This document shows, piece after piece, positions 1 to 11,351 of a stretch of DNA of 64,000 bases. The notes below the pieces were generated by a model. It ran no database searches and was not told the DNA's origin. It was given only the letters and a program-made list of their open reading frames with translations. A program made the position numbers and the translations under genes. Source of the stretch: Phyto melanocephala (Eukaryota; Arthropoda; Insecta; Diptera; Rhinophoridae); the NCBI GenBank assembly GCA_941918925.1, contig OW799233.1, positions 116,077,833 through 116,141,832 of the forward strand, written 5' to 3'. How positions within the stretch are numbered: position 1 is the first letter of the stretch; every line of letters begins with the position of its first letter.

Positions 1-589
1 ATACAATTTGTACACACCATCATATCATATTCATCATCGTCATTATTATTTCCACGCAATCATCATTTTTAGCAAAAGCCTATTACAGCAACTGTAATAA
101 AAAAAAATAAAAATAACATTATTAGGTTTTCTACAACCATCACATTCTGTTATTTTTTTATTTTTATGTTTAAATCAACCTTAAAAAAATCTAAGTAACA
201 TTTAACCAGCAGCTGTGTTGTAGATGCCGATGTCGACGAGTTGTGTCACTTGATTAAAACAAAATAGTACAACAAGAACAGCTAGAATTCCGAAATGTTC
301 AAAAATCTACACACATTTGAGAAGTGACAATATAACAAATTCAATTATGTAAATCCATAACTGCAACAATATTAAATAAAGTGAGTTAATGTATGTGTAT
401 GAGTGTGTGTTTGTGCAAAATTCTGTCCACAATAAATGAACGATTGACAGACGGTTGTTTTGCTCAGCAACAATCAGTTATGCAGTAAAAGGGGAATATA
501 CGCTAATTGTTAGAATTGGGCACTTAAATTAAACTTGTTACTAAAAGAAGACAAAAGACATAGATCCCACTAAAACTAACTTGAATATT
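1..589. other. AT-rich DNA, nothing recognised
   Basis: No open frame of note and no repeat that I can link to another part of the window. Confidence 0.5.
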
Positions 590-900
590 GAGATTTATGG
601 ACATCTTGATGGAGCAAATTTCGGAAGACGTAAAGATTAATAAAACGGAAACAATTAATACCAAAAGTTACATTCATCTGGCGTATGCGAACGACATAGA
701 CGTTGTCGGGCGGACAGAATAAGATTTAATTAGAAGTTTATTTATTATTAAAATTGGGTCATCTTAAATGGGTCTGGTGGAAAACAAGGATAAGATGAAA
801 ATAATCCTTGAAACTGCGGTAGTAGACGATCTGCGATCAAGCAAAATAACAATATCAAAACTTAGACAGTGATTTCGATGAAGGCATCAAGTAGATGAAA
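590..900 (+). pseudogene. Non-LTR retrotransposon reverse-transcriptase relic
   Basis: A short degenerate stretch reads AYANDIDVVGR around 680-712. This matches the AYADDIDIIGR catalytic box of insect LINE reverse transcriptases, with the first Asp of the DD pair changed to Asn. Further on, after frame changes, GLVENKDKMK fits the segment that normally follows the box. Frames are broken throughout and neither the endonuclease nor the LINE ends can be found. The family is probably of the CR1/Jockey/RTE kind, but the fragment is too short to place. Confidence 0.55.
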
Positions 901-1087
901 ATGTTAAAATTTTAGGTTTTTACAAACCAGAGACACCACGAACAAGACCGAACTACTTGGCAAGTGGTTCCTTTTCAGGCCAACACAGGTCAACAAGTTA
1001 TAGAAACAGCTTAAGTAAGTAAATATAAATACGTTTGGCTTACATTAGCGGGAACTGTGTAACAAAAAATCTAATTACGTATCAATA

Positions 1088-1520
1088 TAGGGTGTCTCAG
1101 TAAAAATACACTTTTAATTAATGTCATTTTTTATTGTCTAAGTGGCAGCTTTGAAATTTGACAGCTTTCGCATATGTTTGTTCCGATTATTAAACATGGA
1201 ACGTTCTATTCTAATTTAATCCGTGAGAGATAAATGCATCCGCAACGAATAACTTTCTGGTGCTGATCTTGATCAGGCAGATTGACTGGGCATTATTTTG
1301 TTTTGAGATGAGAATGAAATCGCAGTGACTGTGGACGACAACGAAATTCGTTACAGGGACATGATAACGAAGTTCTTGTGGCCTCAACTGGACGGCATGA
1401 ATCTGGTCGACATGTGGTTTCAGCAAGACGGTGGCAGCTGCCACACCAAGATCATGCAATTTAGCATCGTGCGATTTTTTTCTTTGGGGTTTTATTTAAG
1501 CTCGGGTTTATGCAAATAAA
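1088..1520 (+). mobile_element. DD41D-like mariner relic, internally deleted
   Basis: The left end begins with GGGTGTCTCAGTAAAA, like a mariner TIR. A 50-codon piece at 1325-1460 reads NEIRYRDMITKFLWPQL, then MWFQQDGGSCHT. That piece is the second catalytic Asp block of the DD41D (rosa-like) transposase group. A few codons later a scrap resembling the FFLWG motif follows, so the sequence between, including the third catalytic residue, is mostly gone. The N-terminal helix-turn-helix part is also missing. No clear right TIR was found. This is a dead copy. Confidence 0.7.
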
Positions 1521-2590
1521 GCAGAAATAATTTCTTAGCTCGGTAATATACAGTCACATAGGTATCGGCACGAATATGACCCACATTTGCTTAAAACCAA
1601 CCAAATATAAACATTCGATTTCCTTCTCACAATGCTCTATGTAGAGACATTAAGAATGTGGCAAGATGTTAGCGAGGAACAGGGGGTCAAGTAGAAAGAC
1701 TTGACAACCTTTTATTTATTCAAAATAAAACTCAGCGTAAAACATATACAACCAGCATTTAATCTCAAATCGGCAGTCTATAGATTTTTTTTTGCTGTTT
1801 GCTTTATAGTCGCTTAAATATATAAAATTCTCTATGGCCTTGCAAATATTTTCATACACACACTTGTACACACGCTATTACACACTGGACTGAACTGTCG
1901 TTAAATCTGCTTTTTATGCCTGCTAATGTGTGTGTTTTGGATGCAATTCGGTCTCGCTTTTTACTATTCAGACAAAAGAATCTGTTAAATTAAATATGTT
2001 ACACATCTATCTATCCAACCAACTATCCAAACAAACAAGCGACCAACCGACCAGCCAACCATTCATCCATCCATTCATTTATTTATTTGTTTAACGAACA
2101 AGTGTTGTGTATTTACAAAATTTAAATGTACACGTGTGGATGTGTGTGTTCAAGAGTATAAATATTTTTTGTTTAACGTGCAAGTTTGTCGTTCTTCAAT
2201 AGTTACGAGATTTGTAAATTATTTAACACTTATTCATTACTGTAGCTGTAGCAATAGAACACGGTGTCGTCTGTGACAGCAAGCAGTAGTAGCAGTTAAG
2301 AGTATTGTTTTCAATTGTTCTACAATTCAATGTAGATGTAGTGTTAGTGTAATTGAAATTTTTATATGTTTAATGTGTTCGTTGATTATTTTTGCAAAAG
2401 TAATTAAATTGAATAAAATTTAAGGAATGAATGAATTATGAATGAGGGCCACTGGCGATGAAATTATTTTATTGACATAAATTAAGAATTATATATGATG
2501 TCAGGTACTACTACATATGAATGATGAAAGTGGAATATGGTTATGAATATCTGCAAATATGTATTTCTTAGTTATATACAAGCCGTATTC
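1521..2590. other. AT-rich DNA with degenerate simple repeats
   Basis: No gene or element recognised. A degenerate CCAA/CCATT-rich run lies at about 2010-2085. Confidence 0.5.
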
Positions 2591-2812
2591 AAAAGTAAAA
2601 GAGTTTTTTTTTTGCTGCCCTATTGTATTTTGCTTCTGAAACATTTCGCCATATGATGGACGTTTTTATGCTAGATAGAATATAGAAATTTTTAAACAAA
2701 ATTTCATACTGGCCTCAATGTTGGCATTTAGTATAAGTCTGCTCTAGCAAGTTAATTTGAATGGATTGTGCTTAAACAACTCTACCAAATAATCTAAATT
2801 TTTTAGATAATT

Positions 2813-2995
2813 TTGGAATCGCTAGTCAAAAGTTTATTTTATGCCTTGTTCGTGTTTTTCGTGAAAAACGGTCATGAGTGCTTGAAAAGGTGCCGAAAAA
2901 TTAGAAACCCAAAGTGCGCAGTTAGAACACTTACGATGGTAATAGTCCGAAATCATTTTCATATGTTAATGCCATGTATTGTTCTTTTATTTAAT
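2813..2995 (+). mobile_element. rosa-like transposase 3'-end relic
   Basis: This stretch aligns by eye with the last ~150 bp of the rosa-like transposase at 22990-23150. Both have a TTGTTCGTGTTTTTCGTGA-like segment, a tract for LEKV near the middle, and CGAAATCATTTTCA followed by ATTAATG/GTTAATG and a polyadenylation-like tail. Several stops interrupt it. The upstream part of the transposase is not recognisable. A poly-T and GCT motif near 2607 could be a worn left TIR, but that is weak. Confidence 0.55.
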
Positions 2996-3109
2996 TTATA
3001 TGATTAAAATTTAAAATGATTAAATATAGATAATCGATATAACATCGATATAATATTCAAACAAAAATTGTCTAATATTGTTTCTTTTTACAGCGCCCTA
3101 ACTAGGCCA

Positions 3110-3420
3110 TTTGAATACCCCATACCATACCCCATACTAATTTTGAAGATTTTAGGTATTACAGTATTTTAGATACATATGCGCCAAAAACTGTTGATTT
3201 TATATGGGAGGTGTGGCATGTATACACCGACTTTAAATTTTAAACAAATGTCCGTAGAAAGCTTACTGAGCTTCAAATATTATTATGAAATATAGACAAA
3301 TCGGTCCAACCATTCTCCGATTTAGGTTAAATTAAAAATAGTTGGCGTTAAATCGAAGTAGGGTTATGACAAATATTAAAACCGTTCCTAAGTGATGCGA
3401 TACCAAAGACAGACATTTAG
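3110..3420 (+). repeat. Relic of the GGGAGGTGGGCG repeat family
   Basis: The phrase TATGGGAGGTGTGGCAT at about 3203, followed by text about lower-cased temperature-like AT-rich spacers and an ACAAATCGGTCCAACC segment, resembles single units of the tandem blocks at 8330-9360 and 62115-62345. Only one unit is visible and it is diverged. Confidence 0.35.
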
Positions 3421-3447
3421 ATTTTATTGATATAGATAATATTAGTA

Positions 3448-3545
3448 CAAGGTGCAGAAAAAATTATGACTCCATCGGGGGATGCTATAATTTTTGTAAA
3501 TGGCGGTAAATGCAACTTCTCCTTTGACTAATGTGAAGTAAACAG
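3448..3545 (+). mobile_element. Left end of the CAAGGTGGGCC mariner-type family
   Basis: After a TA dinucleotide the sequence CAAGGTGCAGAAAAAATT and the next ~85 bp align with the left end of the element at 55890. Shared landmarks are a GGGGGATGCT/GGAAGATGCT block, TTTTTGTAAATGGCGG and GTGAA..AACAGAT. No transposase and no right end were found nearby, so only a solo left end remains. Confidence 0.55.
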
Positions 3546-3549
3546 ATAC

Positions 3550-5085
3550 AAAATATACATGAAAAAGATAAGCATAATGTCTACATCAAATAAATACATT
3601 ACAAAAGTGTCTCGTTTATTAAAAAGAAAAAAATATACTCAAGGAACATTGTGACAACTTTTCACTATGTATACGCCTATTAACATATATTTAATAATTA
3701 TTCAATAAGACCAATAAAAACTGAACCTCACTCTTAAATTTTAATTAATCAAAATCTTTATTAACTTATACGATTGAGACAACTGAGTCATAGACTATCT
3801 AATATTTTTCAATTCAAAATGTTTATACAGAACATACATACATTAGCAAATAAATTCTATTTTATATTAAAATACCTCAACTTGAAACTGTTGGAAATAA
3901 AATGGAAAAGAAATCTATTACAAGCATAACTCCAATTAACACAAGTCAACAGAAGTCTGTAAAACATAGTCTAGCATTTGTTAATAAATAGAAATTTGTA
4001 TACATTGTTATGTATTTGGAATTGTCAACTAAATAAGATGAAGCTAATAAAGATGACGAGGATGGTGACTATGCTGATGACAATAATGACTATGTTTATG
4101 TGTATTTTTTTTAGCATTTTGTTGTCGATTGAACTTAATTAAATTTGTAAGTGAATCTAAAGTGCGGGTTTTTATTTCGCTGCTTCCATTCTCGGGTTCT
4201 TAAAATACAAGTCTTATTGTTTGTTTGAATATTGAATGATATTATTTTGCTGCGGCTGTTGCATGGCATGAATGAATGGAGTGAAGGAAAAAAATAAACG
4301 AATGTTTGCCACATGCTATATTTAACAAAATAAATAAATAAGAAACCTCCTCTAGTATTAAGGCAAAAAAATAAAAAATAAAGCGAAAAAAAACCAGCAG
4401 ACAATAAAGGCAATTAATAGCTGTTTTTTTTGTCTCATTGTTGTTGCTTCTCTTGTTATTATTGTCATTTGTGTATTTAAATAATACAAACCATAAAGAA
4501 TCTGGTAACCACATGATGACGATAATGTCGCTATAACGACAATGATGAAGAAATGATATCAACGCCCGCACTTTTTTTATATGTCACAACAAAATTTTTT
4601 TCATTTTGTGTATTTTTTAGATTTTTAAAATTTTTTTTCTCATCTTTTTTTGCATTTTAATAGAAAAAAATATACACTGGGAGAATGCATGTATTGTTAG
4701 GATTGTAGGAGTTTTTCAAAGTTAATTTTCTGAATGAATGTTGGGTATTTTATATTAATTTTTCCTATAACTTTTTCAATGTTATTCATTATTTTTTTAA
4801 ATATCACTATAAATAGTATGAAACGTGTCTACCAAATTTCTAAAAGTTAAAAATTTAAAACTTCGTGTAAAAATGTGGGAAAGAACAGAGGCAGTCGTTT
4901 TTATTTTCTCATATCTCAGAGAGATATGGGTCGTTTGTACTGGATCAAATATTTCCGAGAGACTGATACTGCATACAGATATGAACAACAATGGAGTAAA
5001 AAAACAGAAGTGCAGAATATACAAACAAAATGGCACGTGGCACTACTGGTGAAAGAAATAAAAATACTTTATTTACTATTAATTA
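3550..5085. other. AT-rich DNA without a recognised gene
   Basis: Open stretches here, such as the one antisense to 4242-4571, are low in complexity and match no family I know. A GAT/GAC-rich patch lies at 4035-4095. Confidence 0.45.
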
Positions 5086-5957
5086 CGAGTGGGCTTATAC
5101 GACATAAGCCGAAACAGAAGCAAATACTTCCGTCTACCAGATCACAACACTATTATCCAGGCTAAGATCATGACGATTACGGAAGGAATTAAATGGATAA
5201 AGGAAACGAATAGCGAAACCCCGATTCGTATCTTTACGGATAGCCAATCAGTGATTACGACATTGAGAAAGGAAATAGTTGAATCCCGGAACGTTTTGCA
5301 ATGCAAAAGCGAGATAAACTCATATGCAAATTGTGAACACCTGGATATAATATGGATACCAAGCCATCACGGGCTGATCGGAAACGAGAAAGCCGACAAA
5401 TTATCCAAAATGGGAGCTCTTCTGAGTACTATAACTTTGGAGAACGCCAAACCCCTTAAACGATTTAAGGATGAACTTAAACGTTGGGCGATGGAGGAAC
5501 ATGTCAAAAAATGGCAAAGCACTGATGTCGGAAAGGTGACAAGAATTCTATGGGGAAATCAAAATTAATTCTGAGACTGAATAGACCAACACTTATGAGA
5601 CTATCCAGTGTGATTACAGGTCATATGGAGAGAATGCGAGGAAGAGAATGAGACTTTAATACACTATCTCTGTCATTGTCCTGCGTTTGGGCATATTAGA
5701 CGCGAGAATTTTACAGTGGATACTATGCCGAATTTGGAGTACCTGGGGAACTCAAATTGGAGATCCATAATGAATAACATTGAGGGGACTGAGTTCTTGA
5801 ACTATTCCGATATTTATTTATGGGAAATTATGATTATGGTTTTAAATTGGGAATTCCGGTTCCCACGTAGAGCGCACAACATGCCAACTAGGCATAAGTG
5901 TATACCTGTCATGGGTTTGGGCTTTTAGTGCCCCTCCTTTTCAACCTAACCGAACCT
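5086..5957 (+). pseudogene. 5'-truncated LINE, copy 1 (RNase H and C-terminal region)
   Basis: The 5089-5568 frame is the RNase H domain of a non-LTR retrotransposon ORF2. It shows RLPDHNTIIQAKI, FTDSQSVI and the WIPSHHGLIGNEKADKL signature with its active-site residues. After a frame break, ETLIHYLCHCPAFGHIRRE at about 5650-5710 is the zinc-knuckle-like tail typical of these ORF2 proteins. A further frame reads to a stop at 5926, and only ~30 bp of 3' UTR remain before the end TTTTCAACCTAACCGAACC. The reverse transcriptase and everything upstream are missing, as expected of a 5'-truncated insertion. The clade is an RNase H-bearing one such as I, R1 or LOA. A sister copy is at 60945-61700. 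Confidence 0.85.
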
Positions 5958-7447
5958 GCTCTTAATTACAGAATATTTTATTGGTTTCTCAATTACAACA
6001 TAAAAATGGTTCATAGTACAGAAAGATTGAAGCCTTCAGACCCTAGCGTTTTCATGAAATTGATTTGGTAAGGACAAAGACTCACTTTAGAATGTAGAGT
6101 GAAGCAACCATTAGTGAACATTCTATTGGTATTCTTTGGAAGGGCTTCATTTAGAAGACTGAACGTCATCAATCCGTAGTTTAAAATTGCTAGAATTAAG
6201 GGCGAATGCTTGCGATGTAGCTGAGTGAAGTAGATAATCTGTCAAAGCTAATCGATTGCCAGAAAACTTGGAACGTAGGGATATGCTTCGGTATCACCGC
6301 TATCGGTTGAATCCAGCAACCGCATGTATTTTTAAAAACCCTGTGTGATTTAATAAATATAATAAATTTCCCCTTTTCTGCCCGTTGATCTATAAATAAG
6401 CTTCTATACTTAATACTGTACCTTACCTAGTTTCCGAAAAGGACCACGTGTGCACCCAGCTTTTCTTTACTTTTCAGATTTCAGTCAATCAAAAGGTATA
6501 TGCAAAATTCCCCTGTTGATTTTAAATTTCAGTGTATTACACATTTGATAAATGCTTGTTAAACATATCATATCCGTCTGTGCTCTGTTTAAGTTTAAGT
6601 TCAGTCATTTTTTGTTTGTTCTTGCAGAATTCTTTGTCTTCTACGATAATTTACATAATTTGCATTAAAATGTTATGTTTGTTGGTGTTATTTTCATTGT
6701 TGTATCTTTGGATATAATGAGCTATTCTCTCGTCTTCCAACGCTTTTTTTATTTTTTTGGTGTCTCTATTTTAATTTCAGTTTTACTTAAAAATTTTCTT
6801 TTTTCTTTATTCTATAGACTTCGTTAACTGTAACTATAGTTTTGTTTATACTTTTGCAACACACATTTTACAGATATTTCTTAGACTACTTCTCGGTTAA
6901 TGGAAATATACAGAGTTTGGTTTGGAGTGTTAGTGTTGCAAAGTGTTGTATTGTCTAGAGAATGCTTTAGATTTTATTAGAGTTTTTTTGGGTTGGCATT
7001 TGTTGTTGCTACAGGATTGTTGCCTTTGTTTATGGTAATACGTTTTTTTTTATTTAATTACCATTAAGCAAAATTCATTTTGACTGTTTTGCATGTGCGT
7101 ATAATTTAATGATTTCAGTTTATTTATTTTTATTTAGAATAGACTTTTAAAATGAGCAAATAATTGTATTAAAATCATAAGCAAAAGTTGTATTATATAA
7201 CAAATAATTTACTATTTGGCACAACACATGCATTAATGTTAAAGTGCTATTTTTGTATAAAGCGAGTATAGCTATTGACAACAGAAGAGAACAATACATA
7301 GTGTTGCAATGAAGCTTAAGAGAAACTAAATGTTCATTATGCCCTTGAAAAAAGCCAAAATATTTAGATGTTTAAATAGTGATAGCCATTGCCTTGTATA
7401 TTAAACATTTTTGAATATAGAACGACAATATTTCCATTTTACAAGTA
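5958..7447. other. AT-rich DNA, no recognised gene
   Basis: A slightly GC-richer patch at 6020-6340 looks as if it could be old coding sequence on the minus strand, but I cannot assign it. The rest is T-rich and without repeats linked to other parts of the window. Confidence 0.4.
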
Positions 7448-7708
7448 AACAAGTAAGAGTGCTATATTCGGCCGTGCCGAATCTTATATACCTTTCACAA
7501 CGTGTAGTCATGCAATAACAGTAGTTTGTATCACCATTCCATCTGATAAACGACATACATATAAACAAGTAAGAGCACTATATTCGGCTGTGCCGAATCT
7601 TTTATACCCACCACCAATTTTGTGTACATTTAAAGTACATTATTTATTATTTTGTTAATCACTATGGAATAATCTCTTTAAAATAAAATATGTATTACTT
7701 TCTTTATA

Positions 7709-8290
7709 GAGGGTGGTTAATTTTTAAGGGCCCCTGTTGAAGGTGAACCACACATAAGCAACAAGTTTTTTTTTGCATTTCATTTGACATTTCTCAATCT
7801 CAGACTAACTTAATTTGAACAGTGGAAAGATACCTAAATGAGCAACGCGTTAAAGTTATTCAGGCTTAATTATTTATTTTATTTGATCTCGTTTTTTAAA
7901 TTTTCATATTTAAATATCCAATGTTTGTATTTAAATTCTCCATATTTCGCTACTCCTTCGTGTAGCATCTTCAGGAAAATTCATTATTATTAATTATTTA
8001 TTATTAATTAATTAATTAATTAATTATTATTAATTAATTATTTGTAAATTAATTTTCAGGTTTAATATTCAGGTTTTTTTTATGAAAATGGGCGTTCAAA
8101 ACAAAATGCATTTTTTGCACTTCGTAATTCTTTTGATCAACATAATCCTGACTTCTTAGTTCGTTGAATGGGAACCACTGCTGGTTTTTGCGATAGTGTG
8201 GCAAAAGAGCAGTCAACATCGCCTCATCATCATGCCCAGCAATTGAGCATCAACATTGTCATTGAAAATTTGGACCATCAGATACTTAGA
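7709..8290 (+). mobile_element. Mariner-type element nested in composite copy 1
   Basis: The left TIR reads GAGGGTGGTTAATTTTTAAG after a TA. A body piece reads TGAAAATGGGCGTTCAAA, which encodes the YENGRSNQN part of the helix-turn-helix. Another piece encodes INIVIENLDHQ, the transposase C-terminus. The right TIR is missing: the text jumps from GGACCATCAGAT to the flanking composite sequence, whereas copy 2 at 41424 keeps it. The copy is further broken by an insertion of about 200 bp. Confidence 0.7.
7867..8068. mobile_element. Small insertion in the nested mariner
   Basis: About 200 bp, ending in a run of TTAA-type repeats, interrupts the mariner between GTTATTCAGGC and TATTCAGGTT. The flanks share TATTCAGG, which looks like an 8-bp target duplication. 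No terminal inverted repeat is evident and the family is unknown. Confidence 0.45.
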
Positions 8291-8329
8291 TATGCTACTA
8301 AAATGCTTTTGTAAATGTAGTCTTTCAAT

Positions 8330-9360
8330 GAAAGTGGGCGTTAAAGTAGGTGCGTCAATAAAGTTTCTGCTAATAAATACAACTTAGATATTTCAATATA
8401 GTCCTTTATTTTCCAAAAAACTTTGTCAATAGAGAACTAACATGAATTTAAGATAAACCGTTATATGGGAGGTAGGCGTTAAAGTGGACGTGTCACCTAA
8501 ACTTTTTGGCACAACAATTACATTAATTAGGAGGATATACGTAGCAAATTTGATCATCAAACCTCTAAATTTGGCGGTTTTATGAGCTTTTAAATTTCAT
8601 TAACGGTAAATAACGTGAAAAGTGGGCGTTATAGTAGGCGTGTCAAAGTTGTATTTGCGAATGAGTACAACTTAGATATTTCAATATAGCCCTTTATTAT
8701 TCCAAAATTTTTATTAATAGAGAAATTATATGAATTTTAAGTAAAGCGTTATATGGGAGGTGGGCGTAAAAGTGGGCGTGGCCCCTTAATTTTCTGGCAC
8801 AGTAATGACATTGCTTAGGGGGCTATACGTAGCAAATTTGATCATCATACCTCTAATTTTGGTGGTTTTATGAACTTTTAAATTTCATTAACGGTAGATA
8901 ACGTGAAAAGTGGGCGTTATAGTAGGCGTGTCAAAGTTGTGTTTGCGAATGAGTACAACTTAGGTGTTTCAATATAGCCCTTTATTATTTAAAAATTTGT
9001 ATTAATAGAGAAATTATATGAATTTTAGTTAAAGCGTTATATGGGAGGTGGGCGTAAAAGTGGGCGTGGCACCTCAATTTTCTGGCACAGTAATGAAATT
9101 GCCTAGGGGGATATACCTAGCAAATTGGATCATCATACCTCTAATATTGGTGGTTTTATGAGCTTTTAAATTTCATTACGGTGGATAACGTAGAAAGTGG
9201 GCGTTATAGTAGGCGTGTCAAAGTTATTTTTGCGAATGAGTACAACTTAGGTGTTTCAATATAGCCATTTATTATTCCAAAATCTTTATTAATAGAGAAA
9301 TTATATGAATTTGAGCTAAAACGTTATATGGGAGGTGGGCGTAAAAGTGGGCGTGGCATA
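8330..9360 (+). repeat. Tandem array of ~290-bp units, copy 1
   Basis: Four successive units share AGTGGGCGTTATAGTAGGCG, a CAACTTAG..TTTCAATATAG segment, TTATTAATAGAGAAATTATA, TATGGGAGGTGGGCG, and TAGCAAATTTGATCATCA. Unit starts are near 8335, 8627, 8910 and 9197. The units differ by point changes, so the array is not a fresh expansion. The same array is in the other two composite copies with fewer units. Confidence 0.8.
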
Positions 9361-9814
9361 TTGATTTTCCGTTACAAAAAAGCCCCTCACCAAAAAGCAA
9401 AGTGTGCGAAATTTCAGAGTCGTACATCCAATTTTGTTGCTTTTATGACGTTTTTGTTTTTAAATATACCGAAAAATACACTGTGCGGTATAAATTTTCG
9501 TACATTTTGATCGATAACTCCTCTCCTAATGCATAGATTTAGATAATTTTCGGGGAATAATATTGCTTTTACTCAGGAAATATATATTCGAAGTTTCATG
9601 AGTCTACGTTAATCCGTTTGGACACAATTCCATTTTATTCGATGTTCGTAGGACACGGTTTTTTCGACCTACTCTTGCTTTTCGAGCTATAACTCTCTTC
9701 CTAATATTCCGATTTAGCCCATTTTCAATACCAAACAAACCTTGTCTATAAGAAAGATTCTGGCAAAATTTGAGCCCCCTAGCTATTTCGGTGCGACCTC
9801 TATCGTGCTTTCAA

Positions 9815-9876
9815 CAGACGGACAGACGGACAGACGGACAGACGGACAGACGGACAGACGGACAGACGGACGGACA
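9815..9876 (+). repeat. (GACGGACA)n microsatellite
   Basis: About seven to eight copies of an 8-bp unit whose complement is TGTCCGTC, the (GTCY)n type. In copy 2 the tract is only about 20 bp long, and in copy 3 it is deleted, so it is variable between copies. Confidence 0.9.
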
Positions 9877-10069
9877 TAGCTAGATCGTCATCAATTCAAA
9901 CCCTGATTCAGAATATATATACTTTATGGGGTCTAAAATGGATATTTCGATGTGTTACAAACGGAATGACAAAATGAATATACCCCCACCATTTTTTTGG
10001 TGGCGGGTATAAAAACATACATATATAAAAACATCCCATTGTAAAATTATAAATTTACGTATGTATGTT

Positions 10070-10305
10070 AAAAAAAATAAAAAAAAATTTAAAAAAAAAT
10101 TTAAAAAAAAAATTTAAAAAAAAATTTAAAAAAAAATTTAAAAAAAAAAAATAATTAAAATATATATAATAAATATAAAACAAAAAAAAAAAATAAAAAA
10201 AAATATTAAAAAAAAAAATAATAATAATATAAATAATATATTAAATAAAAAAAAAAAATAAAAAAAAAAATTAAAAAAAAAAATATAAAATAAAACATAA
10301 AAAAA
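10070..10305. repeat. A-rich low-complexity tract with a 14-bp minisatellite
   Basis: The start of the tract repeats a unit of about nine or ten A followed by TTTA, five times at about 10079-10145. The rest is A runs with scattered T. The apparent open frame on the minus strand is an artefact of this composition. Confidence 0.85.
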
Positions 10306-10720
10306 TTTTTTTTTTGGTTCAGCTGGGATTCGATGCCACGTTTTCTCTAACCAGTATACACGTTTGTATGTATGTATGTTGTTGTTGTAATGTTGTTTTT
10401 GTGAAAAAAAAAATCGAGGTGGTCGTGGGTTTTTGCTCATATCTCAGTACCGATGTTTCTGATTTTCAATACGGATCTACTACCGAATATTTCTGATATT
10501 TTAATACCTCACCTGAGTCCAAGCGATGTCGGGGGGCTTCAAAAAGTTGATTTCAACATACACACGGACAGACGGACAGACTGACAGGGCTTAATCGACT
10601 CCCCTATTCATAAGCTTTCAGAAAATATATACTTTATGGGGTCGGAAATGAAAATTGTAGAAATTTCACACGGAATGACAAACCTATATATACCCTTTTT
10701 CACTGTGTGAAGGGTATAAA

Positions 10721-11143
10721 AATGTAATATTTTTTAAAAGAATATTATAGTAAATAAATACTTTTTGTTGTTTTGTTTTTCTGTCTAATACTTTTAACTT
10801 TAATTGAGATAAAACTTTGAATTGCTACAAGGAAATTTCATAAATATTCTATAGGAAGACCCTTGATATAGTTTATCCATTTTATATAATATATACAAAG
10901 GCAATACTGAATAAATTATTCTTGTAGTTCAAACGGTAACAAAAATAACCTCTTCTGGTTAAATGCATTGTAATGCATTGATATGTCATTCCAAGCAATG
11001 TAACAATTGCCAATATATCCAAAAATATACTTTAACCTCGACTTTATAACCGAGAAAGTGTTAAAAGATAAAGAAAATATGATTACTCAGAAAATAATGA
11101 TAAATGAGGTGATTGTAATAAAGTGAAATTTCAGTTGGCAATA
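10721..11143. other. AT-rich DNA, nothing recognised
   Basis: Nothing supported here. The stretch separates the composite element from the Tc3-like one. Confidence 0.45.
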
Positions 11144-11149
11144 CACTGC

Positions 11150-11351
11150 GTTTCACTTGAATAGCACACTCGCTTATTTTAATTGTTATTTGCTATCTAA
11201 CAATATTCTTAACTTTGTTCAACTTATTGTTGTTGTTTTATTTTCGTCATCAAATTTGGTTCACTGGAAAATTGCCGTTATTTGTTTTTGTTGCTTTGAT
11301 TTAAATTTTTTTCAGAAATGCAGCGTATATTTTGTTTCACTTGAATAGCAC
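11150..11351 (+). repeat. Paired direct repeats in the Tc3-like left end
   Basis: GTTTCACTTGAATAGCAC occurs at 11150-11167 and again, unchanged, at 11334-11351. Tc3 is known to carry two transposase-binding sites about that far apart in each TIR. I infer the same role here. Confidence 0.7.

Larger units (their letters stand above)
7564..10014 (+). mobile_element. Inner composite element, copy 1
   Basis: It starts AACAAGTAAGAGCACTATA with the hairpin ATTCGGCTGTGCCGAAT. It ends in a second hairpin, CCCCCACCA-T(7)-GGTGGCGGG, followed by TATAAAA. It is flanked by the 11-bp repeat ACATACATATA at 7553-7563 and 10015-10025, so both ends are well fixed. In order it holds a 5' module, a nested mariner, four tandem ~290-bp units, a ~450-bp unique 3' region, a (GACGGACA)n tract, and an ATATATATACTTTATGGGGTC block. 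There is no long open frame, so it is non-autonomous. The target duplication without terminal inverted repeats fits retroposition better than cut-and-paste transposition. Copies 2 and 3 are at 41279 and 51267. Confidence 0.75.
7448..10720 (+). mobile_element. Outer composite element, split by the inner copy
   Basis: The left end AACAAGTAAGAGTGCTATA is followed by the hairpin ATTCGGCCGTGCCGAAT. The right part from 10317 on holds a short GACGGACA tract, an ATATATACTTTATGGGGTC block and a terminal hairpin TATACCCTT..AAGGGTATA. The same order of parts is seen in the inner element. Modules with (TA)n and (GTCY)n around a conserved core are known in flies as mini-me elements; that assignment is from memory. 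The outer element is cut at 7563 by the inner copy, with a target duplication. Confidence 0.6.

Noticed and set aside
4242..4571. Open frame of 109 codons on the minus strand
   Set aside because: Phe/Asn-rich from low-complexity DNA. No family resemblance and no context.
9815..9876. CRISPR-like array
   Set aside because: The 8-bp unit repeats without spacers. It is a simple microsatellite in a eukaryotic element.
10317..10345. Possible second tRNA-type B box (GGGATTCGATGCC)
   Set aside because: It does not match the B-box consensus and no A box precedes it at the right distance.
10138..10440. Open frame of 100 codons on the minus strand
   Set aside because: It is read through an A-rich tract and gives runs of Phe, Tyr and Ile. 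It is an artefact of composition.
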